Shown here: in pieces, positions 25,612-34,517 of the stretch
How positions within the stretch are numbered: position 1 is the stretch's first letter
Layout: every line of letters begins with the position of its first letter
Assembly: GCA_946061515.1 (NCBI GenBank)
Contig: CAMGRL010000003.1
Location: 1 to 64,000 of the forward strand
DNA: 64,000 bases
Source: an uncultured Clostridia bacterium
Lineage (GTDB): Bacteria; Bacillota; Clostridia; Oscillospirales; Oscillospiraceae
Direction of reading: 5' to 3'
Made by a program: the position numbers and the translations under genes
The notes under the pieces: model-generated
Told to the model about the DNA's origin: nothing
Databases searched by the model: none
Seen by the model: the letters and a program-made list of their open reading frames with translations, nothing else

Positions 25612-25779
25612 TTAATTTTTCTTCCCGCCGCAAATGCTTCTCTGGGCCGCGATGGTCAGCAGCGTATCGCCCAGCTGGGTCACTACCGCGCCTAAAAGGT
25701 TCAGCTCGTCGTCGCTGAGCTGGTTTGCGAGGGCGTTGGCAATGGCGGTGACGAAAGCCGTCAGTTCGCATGGATTCAC
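25612..25779 (-). CDS. DUF6774-like small protein, 55 residues
   Basis: Start GTG 25779 is eight bases after AGGGGTG; stop at 25612. The product starts with NPCELTAFVTAIANALANQL and contains LSDDELNLLGAVVTQLGDTL and TIAAQRSIC, a helical pattern I recognise from a small Firmicutes family (DUF6774-like) of unknown function, usually with two or three Cys. It is a single gene between a repeat block and a divergent lipoprotein. The fit to the family over the full length argues that it is real despite its size. Confidence 0.75.
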   Translation of the reverse strand: MNPCELTAFVTAIANALANQLSDDELNLLGAVVTQLGDTLLTIAAQRSICGGKKN

Positions 25780-25872
25780 AAATCATTCACCCCTGTGCCA
25801 TTCTATGTCCCGCACGGACGGGACGGGATAGGGCCGAAACCCTGAAGAATTCTGAAGAATCGGCCCGGAATA

Positions 25873-25900
25873 TTGAAGAAATGTGCCGAAATGCTATAAT
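25873..25900 (+). promoter_or_regulatory. Promoter of lipoprotein gene
   Basis: TTGAAG (25873-25878), 16 bases, TGC-TATAAT extended -10 (25892-25900); start codon 36 bases on. Confidence 0.75.
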
Positions 25901-25935
25901 CAAAGTACCGAATTTGCGATAAAGGAGGTCCTTTG

Positions 25936-27258
25936 ATGAAAAGAAAAATTACCGGATTTCTGCTGCTTCTTGGTCTGAGCCTTGTGCTGGCCCTATGGGG
26001 CTGCGCGGCAAAGCCGGAGGAGCAGGCGGTGAGCGGCAGCTTCGTGGAAAGCGAAGTTCCGACGCCCCGTCTGGTCTATACCGCCCGGGACGGGGGAAAA
26101 ATGCGGGACCTGTATTATATCCCCCTCTCCGAAGAACTGGCGGACATGTGCCGGGAGGCGCTGGATGATCCCCAAAAGGAAAAGGTCGAGCCTATGGAGA
26201 CGGTACAGCTGTTTCAGGTGGAGCTGGACAAAGACCAGAGCTTCACGGTGTTCGAGACCCTTTCCGGGAGCCGCTTTTTCAGCGCCGGCGCGGTGAGCGG
26301 CATCAAGGCCGATGAAGCGGCGGAGGCGCTGCTGAATTGGGCAGAAAAAGCCACCGGCGAGCCCTGCAATGCCCAACTGCAGGACTTCAAAGCCGCCGTA
26401 AGCGCCAAATTGCTCCGGAACGGGGAGGAGCTATGGAGCGCCCGGACCCCGGAGGAGCTTGACCGTCTGTCAGCCCTGCTGGACGCCTATCAGGGCAGCA
26501 CGGTCAGCAACTTTGACAACTATGATTACACCCTGTGCTGCACCCTGGAAGACGGTACGGAGCTCAGTCTTTACCTCTCCTCCGATGAGGGATATATCTT
26601 CGTCCCGCCTTTTCGCTACTACAAGCTCCCCCAGGAATCCCCCCTGAGAGATTACGGCTGGCTTCAGGTATTCGGCTGGGAAGAATGGCCGGAAGAGAAG
26701 GACTATACCAGCGCGGGAGCTGCCCTGCGGGACGCGATGGATCAGGCGGAGGCCGAGAAGGAAAATATTGCTGCCAGATATAAGGACAAGACCGTCAGTT
26801 GGACGGAAGTGGACTATGCGAAAGAGACGGCCTTTTTGCATGACGAGAGTTACCAGACCACGGACAAAGAAATTGTTGACCATCTGCTCCGGGGAATGAT
26901 TCTGGTGGAAATGGCCGAAGAACGGGGCTTGGCGGCCACGGAGGATGAGATTGAGGACCTGCTGGACAATACCCGCCGGGCCTACGAGATCCCGGAAGGG
27001 AAGGAAATGATCGACGCTTACTGCCAGGGTCTTAAGCTCAGCTTTGAGGAGTATCTGGAGCTGCTGCGTTCTCAGGCTTATGAGACGATTTCCATGCAGA
27101 AAATGCGGGACCAGATGGCAAAGGAGCTCTGTGAGAAATACGATATCGAATATGAAAAAGACCGTCTGCCGGAAAAGGTAGAAACGGAGCTGGAGGCGGT
27201 TTTGGACGCTTTGGTGGATGAACACAGCAGCGACATCGAGTATTTTTTGGAGAGATGA
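25936..27258 (+). CDS. Lipoprotein with SurA/PrsA-like N-domain region
   Basis: ATG 25936 is seven bases after AAAGGAGG; a TTG codon directly upstream is ignored. The 440-residue product has a lipoprotein signal ending LALWGC (Cys about 24). The first 260 residues are unrecognised. The C-terminal part (about 270-420), with VSWTEVDYAKET, DKEIVDHLLRGMILVEMAEERG and ATEDEIEDLLDN (given here as DKEIVDHLLRGMILVEMAEE), resembles the helical chaperone domain of SurA/PrsA, without a peptidyl-prolyl isomerase domain. It probably sits on the outer face of the membrane. Monocistronic with its own promoter. Confidence 0.65.
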   Translation: MKRKITGFLLLLGLSLVLALWGCAAKPEEQAVSGSFVESEVPTPRLVYTARDGGKMRDLYYIPLSEELADMCREALDDPQKEKVEPMETVQLFQVELDKDQSFTVFETLSGSRFFSAGAVSGIKADEAAEALLNWAEKATGEPCNAQLQDFKAAVSAKLLRNGEELWSARTPEELDRLSALLDAYQGSTVSNFDNYDYTLCCTLEDGTELSLYLSSDEGYIFVPPFRYYKLPQESPLRDYGWLQVFGWEEWPEEKDYTSAGAALRDAMDQAEAEKENIAARYKDKTVSWTEVDYAKETAFLHDESYQTTDKEIVDHLLRGMILVEMAEERGLAATEDEIEDLLDNTRRAYEIPEGKEMIDAYCQGLKLSFEEYLELLRSQAYETISMQKMRDQMAKELCEKYDIEYEKDRLPEKVETELEAVLDALVDEHSSDIEYFLER

Positions 27259-27331
27259 CTTGAAAGCAGGGAAACCGGATCCCCGGGGCTTGCACCGAAA
27301 AAGGCCGATGCGGCGGTCGCCTCCATGCTGG

Positions 27332-27360
27332 TTGATTTTTCGCGGAGAAGCAGATATAAT
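27332..27360 (+). promoter_or_regulatory. Promoter of the Fic toxin-antitoxin pair
   Basis: TTGATT (27332-27337), 17 bases, TATAAT (27355-27360); antitoxin start 33 bases downstream. Confidence 0.75.
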
Positions 27361-27392
27361 ATCACTGTAAATATTATTTACGGAGGGACAAC

Positions 27393-27569
27393 ATGGGATT
27401 TGACCGGCATATGATGTCCATGCGTAATTCCGAAGCTTCTGTCCGTATGGAAGGCTATGAGATTACGCCCCAAATGCGGAAACAGTGCGAACAGGTACTG
27501 CGGGGAGAGCTTTCAACGGAGGAGTGCCTTAAGCGTTTCGCAGCAGGCCAGTCCAAAGGTGAAAAGTAA
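27393..27569 (+). CDS. VbhA-like Fic antitoxin, 58 residues
   Basis: ATG 27393 follows CGGAGGG. The 58-residue protein contains SVRMEG at 16-21, an exact match to the (S/T)xxxE(G/N) inhibitory motif whose Glu blocks the ATP site of Fic enzymes; helices on both sides (about 8-24 and 26-55) fit the class I antitoxin fold of VbhA. Its stop shares one base with the Fic start (TAATG), so the antitoxin is made first and translation is coupled. It is expected to bind and silence the neighbouring Fic protein. Confidence 0.8.
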   Translation: MGFDRHMMSMRNSEASVRMEGYEITPQMRKQCEQVLRGELSTEECLKRFAAGQSKGEK

Positions 27570-28165
27570 TGTCTTACAGTATTGCGTCGATCACTGACGG
27601 CTGTTATCCGGGAACGACTGTTTTAGTCAACAAGCTTGGCATACAGGACGAGGAAACGCTGAATAAAACGGAAGCGCTTATGACCTATATCAATGGGGCA
27701 AAGCTGGAAGAAAATCCGCTTGTCGGTGAGTTTGATTTTCCCCATTATAAGGCCATTCATCGCTTCCTCTTTTCTGAATTGTATGACTGGGCAGGAGAGG
27801 TACGTTCGGTTGACATCAGCAAGAAAGGTACTGTGTTTTGTCCAGCGGCAGAAATAGAGGAAAGGGCAGAGCAAATTTTCAAAAGGCTGAAAGCCCACAA
27901 TTTATTTATCCATTTGCCAAAGGATACCTTCGTTGATGAGATCACAGACTTTTACTGCGTGACTAATGCGCTTCATCCGTTCCGGGAGGGAAATGGGCGT
28001 ACTCAACGTGCTTTTTTGACGCAGCTTATCCGAAACGCAGGATATTCGATCAATTTTTCCGAGCTGGATATGGATTTACTGATGATTGCAACGATCCAGG
28101 CAGCTCAGGGCGTGACAGACCTGCTGAAACAGTTTTTTGAACAAGCGATAGATACTATTACCTGA
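27569..28165 (+). CDS. Fic family AMP-transferase toxin (class I)
   Basis: A 198-residue Fic-domain protein. The active-site loop is intact: HPFREGNGRTQR beginning at His136, which abstracts the hydroxyl proton while the GNGR anion hole holds ATP phosphates. LFSELYDWAGEVR near 67-79 is the flap that positions the target. No inhibitory helix is present in this protein, which makes it class I and dependent on the small protein encoded just upstream. Targets of class I Fic toxins are typically GyrB/ParE or other housekeeping proteins; here the target is unknown. Confidence 0.9.
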   Translation: MSYSIASITDGCYPGTTVLVNKLGIQDEETLNKTEALMTYINGAKLEENPLVGEFDFPHYKAIHRFLFSELYDWAGEVRSVDISKKGTVFCPAAEIEERAEQIFKRLKAHNLFIHLPKDTFVDEITDFYCVTNALHPFREGNGRTQRAFLTQLIRNAGYSINFSELDMDLLMIATIQAAQGVTDLLKQFFEQAIDTIT

Positions 28166-28228
28166 CAGAAATCTTTTTCAATCTTTCTGTCTGTCAGGTA
28201 TTCGTATGAATCATCTTTTAAGAAAAAG

Positions 28229-28265
28229 AAAAGGAATACGTCTTTCATCAAGGCGTATTCCTTTT
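28229..28265. terminator. Bidirectional terminator between convergent genes
   Basis: Perfect 12-bp stem AAAAGGAATACG (28229-28240)/CGTATTCCTTTT (28254-28265), serving fic on the plus strand and the membrane protein gene on the minus strand. A second inverted repeat TACCTGACAG/CTGTCAGGTA (28159-28200) lies at the end of fic. Confidence 0.85.
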
Positions 28266-28270
28266 CGCGT

Positions 28271-29461
28271 TTATTCCGCTGATTCAGGACGTCCCGCGCA
28301 GGCTGTGGCAAAGTCGAACAGATCGGCAAGGGCTTCGGCGTCCTCTTTTCCGCCGGGGACATAGCCCCACAGGGTGAGGAAAGCGCCGTCCTGGGCGTAG
28401 TGGACAGTGACCGTGTGCCCGTAGCAGAGCTTGGCGGAGCCCTCCCCGTAGTCATAATACATGTGATCCGCTTCCTTGCTCCAGTCGATGCAGACCGCCG
28501 CGCCCGAGGCTGTGGTATAGGTCCATTCCTCATAGGCGTCCGGGTCGTGGAGCAGGCGGGTATAGGGCGGCAGGGTCCCGGCCAGGGCTCTTTCCAGCGA
28601 GAAATCGCAGCTGATGCCGTGAAGGCTGAAGGACCCCTCAACATGAAAGGAGCCGTCTTCGAACACATAGGCGGGAACCTGCTCCCCGTACTCCGGCAGG
28701 CCGAAGGGCTCCGTGCCGGTCAGGCGGTAAAATTCCGAAAGGGAGGCGGGATAGGCCATGGCGCTGTGGAGCGCCACGCCGTATTTTCCGCTGATCTCCA
28801 GCAGCTTTTCCGCAAGGACCCCGTCAAAGGCGTTGTAGATGCTCTGACTGTCGCCCAAAATCGCTTTTGCCGCTTCCACGTCCATCCAGTCCCATGCGCC
28901 CTGACCGGCGGCCTCACATTCCGCTTTTTTCTCCTGGCAGTAGCGCAGAGTTAATTCATACCATTCCTCTGCCGCCTGATATTCCGCCGACTTCTGATAC
29001 CCGACAGGGATCAGCAGCACGGCCTCCGATTTCTCCGCGGCCTCTTTGCCCACGGCATCAAAATCGGGGGTGTCGATCTCTATCCCGGTCTGCACGGCCC
29101 GGGAGCGCAGGCCGAACCAGCCGGCGGCATAGGCGGTGGCGGAAAACAGCGCCGTCAGAATGGCGGCCGCCAGCAGAATGCGCAGGGCCCCGCGCCGTGT
29201 CCGGCACCCGGAGGCGGGAGAATCGGCCCCGGGTTCGGCCACCTCCGAAAATACGGGCTCAGCCCCGTCATAATCGGTTTTGAACGCTGCCAGCGCCGCA
29301 GCGGCATCCACGTCGGGAACCTCCTCCCGGCTGGTATATTCGTCCATCACCAGCAGCCAGTCCTCGGGGTCAATGTCTGCCGGCATGGAGCGGATCAATT
29401 CCTCCAGCTCTGCCGTGGAGAGCTTTTGCAGTTCATTTTTACTGAATTTATCCGGCATCAT
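28271..29461 (-). CDS. Membrane protein paired with ECF sigma factor (probable anti-sigma)
   Basis: ATG 29461 follows GGAGGGG by three bases (ATG 29458 is possible). The 396-residue protein has a 90-residue acidic cytosolic N-part, one membrane helix at 92-114 (ILLAAAILTALFSATAYAAGW), and a large outside domain of about 280 residues with no motif I know. The gene overlaps the sigma-factor gene by 14 bases, and the architecture (cytosolic N-part, one helix, sensor domain) is that of Firmicutes anti-sigma factors. A similar gene in the second locus (46752-47573) supports the role. No zinc-binding HxxxCxxC motif is seen. Confidence 0.65.
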   Translation of the reverse strand: MMPDKFSKNELQKLSTAELEELIRSMPADIDPEDWLLVMDEYTSREEVPDVDAAAALAAFKTDYDGAEPVFSEVAEPGADSPASGCRTRRGALRILLAAAILTALFSATAYAAGWFGLRSRAVQTGIEIDTPDFDAVGKEAAEKSEAVLLIPVGYQKSAEYQAAEEWYELTLRYCQEKKAECEAAGQGAWDWMDVEAAKAILGDSQSIYNAFDGVLAEKLLEISGKYGVALHSAMAYPASLSEFYRLTGTEPFGLPEYGEQVPAYVFEDGSFHVEGSFSLHGISCDFSLERALAGTLPPYTRLLHDPDAYEEWTYTTASGAAVCIDWSKEADHMYYDYGEGSAKLCYGHTVTVHYAQDGAFLTLWGYVPGGKEDAEALADLFDFATACAGRPESAE

Positions 29462-29948
29462 TTTCCCCTCCTTTCCCGGCGTCCGGTTCTTCTCTTAATT
29501 GGCTTCGCAGCCGCTGCTTCAGGCGGTAGAGCCGTTTCCGGCAGGCTTCCAAACCGAGACCGAATAGGCCCGCCGCCTCCTTGATGGAATAGCCGTCGCA
29601 GTAAACACTCTTCATCAGCCGCCATTCTTCCTCCGTCATCAGCTCGCGCAGGCCCAGCTCTTCTTCCGGCGGGGAAGCGGCCATGATCTCCTCATCCAGA
29701 GGGGCAAAATGAGCCTGAATGAGCTGCCTGGTCCGCTGGGCGTGGAGGACCGTGTAGCCCGCAGTCCGGATCAGCCAGCCCTGGGGGTTGGGGCTTTGCC
29801 GCAGGACCTCCAATTTTTCCTGGGCAAGGACAAATACGTCCTGTACGACCTCCTGAGACAGCTGCTCATCTTTCAGCCGCACATAGGCGTAATAATACAG
29901 CTTTTTGTACATCTCCAGGTACAGCTCTTCCAGAAATGAATCGGCCAT
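29448..29948 (-). CDS. ECF-type RNA polymerase sigma factor
   Basis: ATG 29948 is six bases after GGGGGTG; the frame is open 36 codons upstream without signal. The 166-residue protein has sigma region 2 at about 8-70 (YYYAYVRLKDEQLSQEVVQD and VFVLAQEKL) and a region 4 helix-turn-helix at about 108-150 (YSIKEAAGLFGLGLEACRKR, then LYRLKQRL). It directs RNA polymerase to a special promoter set. It is translated together with the membrane protein that follows and is divergent from two lipoprotein genes, which are the most likely targets. Confidence 0.85.
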   Translation of the reverse strand: MADSFLEELYLEMYKKLYYYAYVRLKDEQLSQEVVQDVFVLAQEKLEVLRQSPNPQGWLIRTAGYTVLHAQRTRQLIQAHFAPLDEEIMAASPPEEELGLRELMTEEEWRLMKSVYCDGYSIKEAAGLFGLGLEACRKRLYRLKQRLRSQLREEPDAGKGGENDAG

Positions 29949-30080
29949 AGGCTCACCCCCTTTGGGATGAATCATATCACAGAATATTTTTTTGTAAAGC
30001 CTGTCCCTCTTTTCGAGTGCTGAAGGGATAAAGTAGCAGAGGGGTTTATTCCCCATCCATTCACCAAAGGAGAAAAAGAA

Positions 30081-32213
30081 ATGAAAAGAAAGCTGTGTAC
30101 TCTTCTTTTACTTTTGGCCCTCTGCCTGTCCCTCAGCGCGTGCAGCGGCAGAGAAGAGGCAAACAATAAGGCCGACACGGAGATCGACGCGGCCTCCGGG
30201 TCCGGGAAAATCGTTCCGCCCAGCTATTCCCTTGTGGAAAATGAGAGGGAGAGCGAAATTTGGGCCAGCGACGCGCTGACTGTCCTGGACGGAAAGGTCT
30301 ATTACATCGGCAGCGACAGCGAGGCATATCACCTGTGCTGCTTCGACGGGGAAGCAGCAAGGGAAACCGTGCTTTTTTCCTCCCGGGAAAAGAGTTTTTG
30401 GGATGTGGCAGCCTCGCCGGAAGGGGTTTTGTTTCTCCTCGCCGCCTCCGATGCCGGGGAATATGAGATCATCCAACTGGACCAAAACGGAACTGTGCTC
30501 TGCACAAGCGCCTTAAATAAGCTCATGGGGGAAGAAAACCGGCTGCCGAAGCAGATCGAATACGCCGGTGGAAAGCTGTTTATTCTGAGCGATAAGGCCC
30601 TAATCGCCGCGAAAGTCGAGGAAGGGATCCGGCAGGACCGGTCAATACCGGCAGAGCCCGCCGCCCGGCTGGCCTGCACCGCTGAGGGGGAGCTTATTCT
30701 AGCGTATAACGACGCGGAGAATACATGCCGCCTACAGCTCTATTCGACGGAGAAGCTGGAACTGCTTCGCTCCGTCGCCTTCAACATGCCTTTTTCCGAC
30801 GTCTGCGGCGGGGAGAGCTGGGATGTGTTTCTCGGCGACAGCAACGCCCTTTACGGCTATCGCTTTGAGACAGAGGAATTTCAAAAGCTGTTCTCCTGGA
30901 ACAGCCTCGGCATATTGCGGGGGAGCGTGGCGGAAACGGACGGGAAGTTGATCTGCTCCGGACGCCTCTCCTTTGACGCCCCCGGCCCTCTGCTGGTTCT
31001 GACGCCGCGGGAGATTGACAAGGAGAGCAGCAGCGTGATCCGCTTTGCCACCACCGACCCGGCGGGGATTGATTTTCGGGTCCAGGAGGCCATAAGGGAC
31101 TGGAACAACCACAACCCCCAGTGCCCCATAGAAATTATCGATTACTCCGTATACGGCGGCGAGGATAAAAACGCCTCAGCGGTGAAGCTCATGGCCGATA
31201 TGGTCGCCGGAAACATACCGGATATCTATGATTTTTCCCTGACCGCCATTGACAGCATACCCTCCTCAGCCCAGTTTGCCCGGCGGGGACTGCTGGAGGA
31301 CCTGTACCCCTATATCGACAATGACCCGGAGCTGTCACGGGAGGACTTTATCCCGGGCGTCATCCACTCACTGGAAATAAACGGCGGGTTATATGAGGTA
31401 GTCCCGGCCTTCTCACTGGTGACAACCTTTGCCGCTTCAAGCGCCGTGGGGCCCCGGGAGGGCTGGACCTATGCAAATTTCAACGCGATCATCGAAAACA
31501 GCGACCGTTTCGATTCTGTCTTTGACAAGCACCACGATCGGATGTGGCTTTTGGGAAACATCGTCGACGCCTCCGGCAACAAACTGGTAAATTGGTCCGC
31601 CGGTGAGTGCTATTTTACATCAGACTATTTCCGGAGCCTTCTGGAGACCATGAAAGCCATGCCCGAGACGGGCATAGAGATGGAGACACCCCTTCTGGCC
31701 GACGAGGTGGCGGAGAGTACCGGCCTGCTGTACTACATCAACGCCAACGATGTGTGGATGGCAAGCACAGGCCCCCAGGCCTTTCAGCAGGACTATTGCT
31801 TCCCCGGCCTGCCGGAGGTGGGCAGCGCGATCTACCCTTTGTGCAGCTATGGGATCTCCGCCTATTCCCCCAACAAGGACCTGTGCTGGCAGTTTCTCCG
31901 GCAGTTTTTAACCAAAGAATACCAGCTGAAATTCTTCATCACGCCGCGGCTGGACGGCCTGCGGGCCCAGATCAGCAACACCTGGGAGGGCTTCGGCGAG
32001 ATCCGGCAATATCACCCTTACGGTTTGGAAGCCATGAACGCCCTGGCCGATATCATCATCAATGTGGACACGGTGGTCCGCCATGACCCGCAGATCTGGC
32101 AGATCGTTTACTCTGAGGCGGGGGCCTATTTCGCCGATCAGCGGAGCCTTGAAGATACCATGAATCTGATCCAGTCGAGAGTCAGCATCTACATGGCTGA
32201 GCAGGCCGGCTAA
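30081..32213 (+). CDS. Lipoprotein: propeller-like N-half and solute-binding C-half (copy A1)
   Basis: A 710-residue lipoprotein (LSLSAC, Cys21). Residues about 45-310 have repeated short strands with Gly/Asp turns (DGKVYYIGSDSEAY, GGKLFILSDKAL, DGKLICSG) like a beta-propeller. Residues about 315-700 resemble family 1 extracellular solute-binding proteins (VQEAIRDWNNHNP; ADMVAGNIPDIYDFS; RRGLLEDLYPYIDNDPELSR; WQFLRQFLTKEYQ). It is anchored outside the membrane. No ABC permease or ATPase lies near, so it may sense rather than import. The next gene is a close paralogue 26 bases away. Divergent from the sigma/anti-sigma pair. Confidence 0.75.
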   Translation: MKRKLCTLLLLLALCLSLSACSGREEANNKADTEIDAASGSGKIVPPSYSLVENERESEIWASDALTVLDGKVYYIGSDSEAYHLCCFDGEAARETVLFSSREKSFWDVAASPEGVLFLLAASDAGEYEIIQLDQNGTVLCTSALNKLMGEENRLPKQIEYAGGKLFILSDKALIAAKVEEGIRQDRSIPAEPAARLACTAEGELILAYNDAENTCRLQLYSTEKLELLRSVAFNMPFSDVCGGESWDVFLGDSNALYGYRFETEEFQKLFSWNSLGILRGSVAETDGKLICSGRLSFDAPGPLLVLTPREIDKESSSVIRFATTDPAGIDFRVQEAIRDWNNHNPQCPIEIIDYSVYGGEDKNASAVKLMADMVAGNIPDIYDFSLTAIDSIPSSAQFARRGLLEDLYPYIDNDPELSREDFIPGVIHSLEINGGLYEVVPAFSLVTTFAASSAVGPREGWTYANFNAIIENSDRFDSVFDKHHDRMWLLGNIVDASGNKLVNWSAGECYFTSDYFRSLLETMKAMPETGIEMETPLLADEVAESTGLLYYINANDVWMASTGPQAFQQDYCFPGLPEVGSAIYPLCSYGISAYSPNKDLCWQFLRQFLTKEYQLKFFITPRLDGLRAQISNTWEGFGEIRQYHPYGLEAMNALADIIINVDTVVRHDPQIWQIVYSEAGAYFADQRSLEDTMNLIQSRVSIYMAEQAG

Positions 32214-32239
32214 CCACAGGGACCGAATGGAGGTAAAAA

Positions 32240-34369
32240 ATGAAAAGAATCCTTTTCTCTCTTCTTGTGCTTTTTCTGCTGCTGGGCCTGGCCGCGTGCA
32301 GCAAGGACGGCGGCAAAGAGGAACTTACGGAGATCGACGCGGTGAAGGTGTCGGAGCAGATCGTCCCGCTGAAGTACGCGGTGGAAATCCCGGAGCAGAG
32401 CGGGGCTGTATGGATCGACGACGCCCTTGCTCTGTCCGGGGACAGGGTCTATTATACCGGCAGCGACAGTGAAGGCGCTTATCTCTTTGCCTATGACCCC
32501 CAGAGCGCCCTCAGCCAGGTGATCTGTTCTTTTCCGGACCAGATGCTGAGAGACCTCACCGTCTCGCCGGAGGGACAGATCTACGTTCTGGCCCTGCCCC
32601 TGGACGAGAGCCACGCCGGCGCGGTCATCGAAATTGACGCGGAGGGCAGGCAGACGGGAAGCTACATGCTGGACGCGCTGGACATGGGTGAAGATTCATC
32701 CGTCAGGGAGATCGGATATGCGGAGGGCGTTCTCTACCTGTTGAGCAATGAACAGCTGACGGCGGCGAAGCCGGGAGAAACCTTCAGGAAAATTTTCTCT
32801 CTGGACGTGGAACCCGGCGCGAAAATGACCGTCACGGGGGATGGGCAGCTGATTCTTGGGCAGCTTAAAGACGGAAAATACCGCCTGTACAGGCTGGACA
32901 GCAAGAAGCAGACCCTGGAAGCCGCGGCGGCCTTCAATCTGTCCTTTTCAAGAATAGCCGCCGGGCAGAGCTGGGACCTCTATCTGGACGACGGCAGCTG
33001 CCTGTATGGCTATCGTTTTGCGGACCGGACTTTGGAAAAGCTGTTTTCCTGGAACGGTCTGAGCATAACAGGGGGAGCCGTGGTTGAGACCGAAAACAGC
33101 AAGTTGATCTGCACAGGAAAAGTAAGCTTTGACAAGCCCACACCTCTTCTCACTCTCGTCCCCAAAGAGACAGACACGGCGGAGGGCTCCACCATCCTCC
33201 TGGCCACCACAAGCGAGTACGGGCTGGACTACCGGATCCAGGAGGCGATCCGCCAGTGGAATTTGGAGAACCCCCAGTATCCTATTGAAGTGGTGAACTA
33301 CTCCGTATACAGCGACGGCACGGATAATCGCGCCGCCCAGATGAAGCTGACGGCGGATATCCTCTCCGGGAAGATTCCGGATATTTATGATTTCTCCATG
33401 GCCTCGGTGGACACTATACCCTCGGCGGCGCAATACGCCCGGCGGGGACTGCTGGAGGACCTGTATCCCTACATTGACAATGACCCTGAGCTGTCACGGG
33501 GAGACTTTTTCTCTGGAATATTGCAGTCTCTTGAAATAAACGGCGGACTTTATGAGCTGGTGCCGGAATACTCCCTGCTCACCACCTTCGCCTCGTCAAA
33601 AGCCGTTGGAGCGGAGGAAAACTGGACCTATAAGGGCCTGAACGCCATTGTGGAGCAGAGCGGCTACTTTGAATCCATTTTTGATGAGCGCAATGACAGA
33701 ATGTTCCTGTTGGGAAATATCATCGACGCCTCCGGCAAAAAGCTGATCGACTGGTCGGCGGGGGAGTGCCATTTTGATTCAGAATATTTCAAGGATCTGC
33801 TGGAGACCATGAAAAAAATGCCCGAATACGGCGTTCACAAGGACTACACCTCATACATCAAGGAAATCCAGGAGAGCAAGGGCCTGCTGTATTACATGAA
33901 CATGCGGGATATCTGGATGGTCAGCACCGCGCCCGGGGCTTTCGGGGAGAGCTATTGCCTGCCCGGTCTGCCGGAGGTAGGCAGCGTGATTTACCCCTTA
34001 TGCAGCTTCGGCATTTCTGCCTGGTCAGAGAACAAGGAACAGTGCTGGGAATTTCTCCGGCAGTTTTTGACAAAGGAATATAACGGTCAGTTCTATTTGT
34101 CGCCGCGCATTGACGGAATGCAGGCGCAGTATGACAGAGCATGGCAAAATGTCGAAGACGTTGCCGATGCCCATCCTTACGGCCAAGCCGCAATGCAGCA
34201 GATCCTGGACATTTTGGACAGTGTGGACACCGCCGCAAGGCATGACGCCCAGATCTGGCAGATCGTCTGCTCGGAAGTGGGCGCGTATTTTGCCGGGCAA
34301 CGAAGCCTTGAAGATACGGTGGACCTGATCCAGTCCCGCGCCAGCATCTACATGGCCGAGCAGAGCTGA
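32240..34369 (+). CDS. Lipoprotein: propeller-like N-half and solute-binding C-half (copy A2)
   Basis: Tandem paralogue of the preceding gene, 709 residues, lipobox GLAAC (Cys20), ATG preceded by GGAGG. The same order of blocks is seen: DRVYYTGSDSEGAYLFAYD, a propeller-like region to about 310, then IQEAIRQWNLENPQYPIEV, ADILSGKIPDIYDFS, the identical RRGLLEDLYPYIDNDPELSR and WEFLRQFLTKEY. The C-terminal half is better conserved between the copies than the N-terminal half, so the ligand side may differ. Both share the ending S-R-A/V-S-I-Y-M-A-E-Q. Probably one transcript with copy A1. Function unknown beyond a surface-exposed binding or sensing role. Confidence 0.75.
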   Translation: MKRILFSLLVLFLLLGLAACSKDGGKEELTEIDAVKVSEQIVPLKYAVEIPEQSGAVWIDDALALSGDRVYYTGSDSEGAYLFAYDPQSALSQVICSFPDQMLRDLTVSPEGQIYVLALPLDESHAGAVIEIDAEGRQTGSYMLDALDMGEDSSVREIGYAEGVLYLLSNEQLTAAKPGETFRKIFSLDVEPGAKMTVTGDGQLILGQLKDGKYRLYRLDSKKQTLEAAAAFNLSFSRIAAGQSWDLYLDDGSCLYGYRFADRTLEKLFSWNGLSITGGAVVETENSKLICTGKVSFDKPTPLLTLVPKETDTAEGSTILLATTSEYGLDYRIQEAIRQWNLENPQYPIEVVNYSVYSDGTDNRAAQMKLTADILSGKIPDIYDFSMASVDTIPSAAQYARRGLLEDLYPYIDNDPELSRGDFFSGILQSLEINGGLYELVPEYSLLTTFASSKAVGAEENWTYKGLNAIVEQSGYFESIFDERNDRMFLLGNIIDASGKKLIDWSAGECHFDSEYFKDLLETMKKMPEYGVHKDYTSYIKEIQESKGLLYYMNMRDIWMVSTAPGAFGESYCLPGLPEVGSVIYPLCSFGISAWSENKEQCWEFLRQFLTKEYNGQFYLSPRIDGMQAQYDRAWQNVEDVADAHPYGQAAMQQILDILDSVDTAARHDAQIWQIVCSEVGAYFAGQRSLEDTVDLIQSRASIYMAEQS

Positions 34370-34517
34370 AAAACGGACACATTGTCATCGAAAAACCACC
34401 TATAATCAGCGGGGCTCTCCCAATATAATAAAAGCATAAAGAGGCCGGGACGGGGCCGGAAGGGGAGCAGCTCCTGCAGTTCTTCATCCCGCCCCGGGGA
34501 TATGGGAGGAAACAGAC

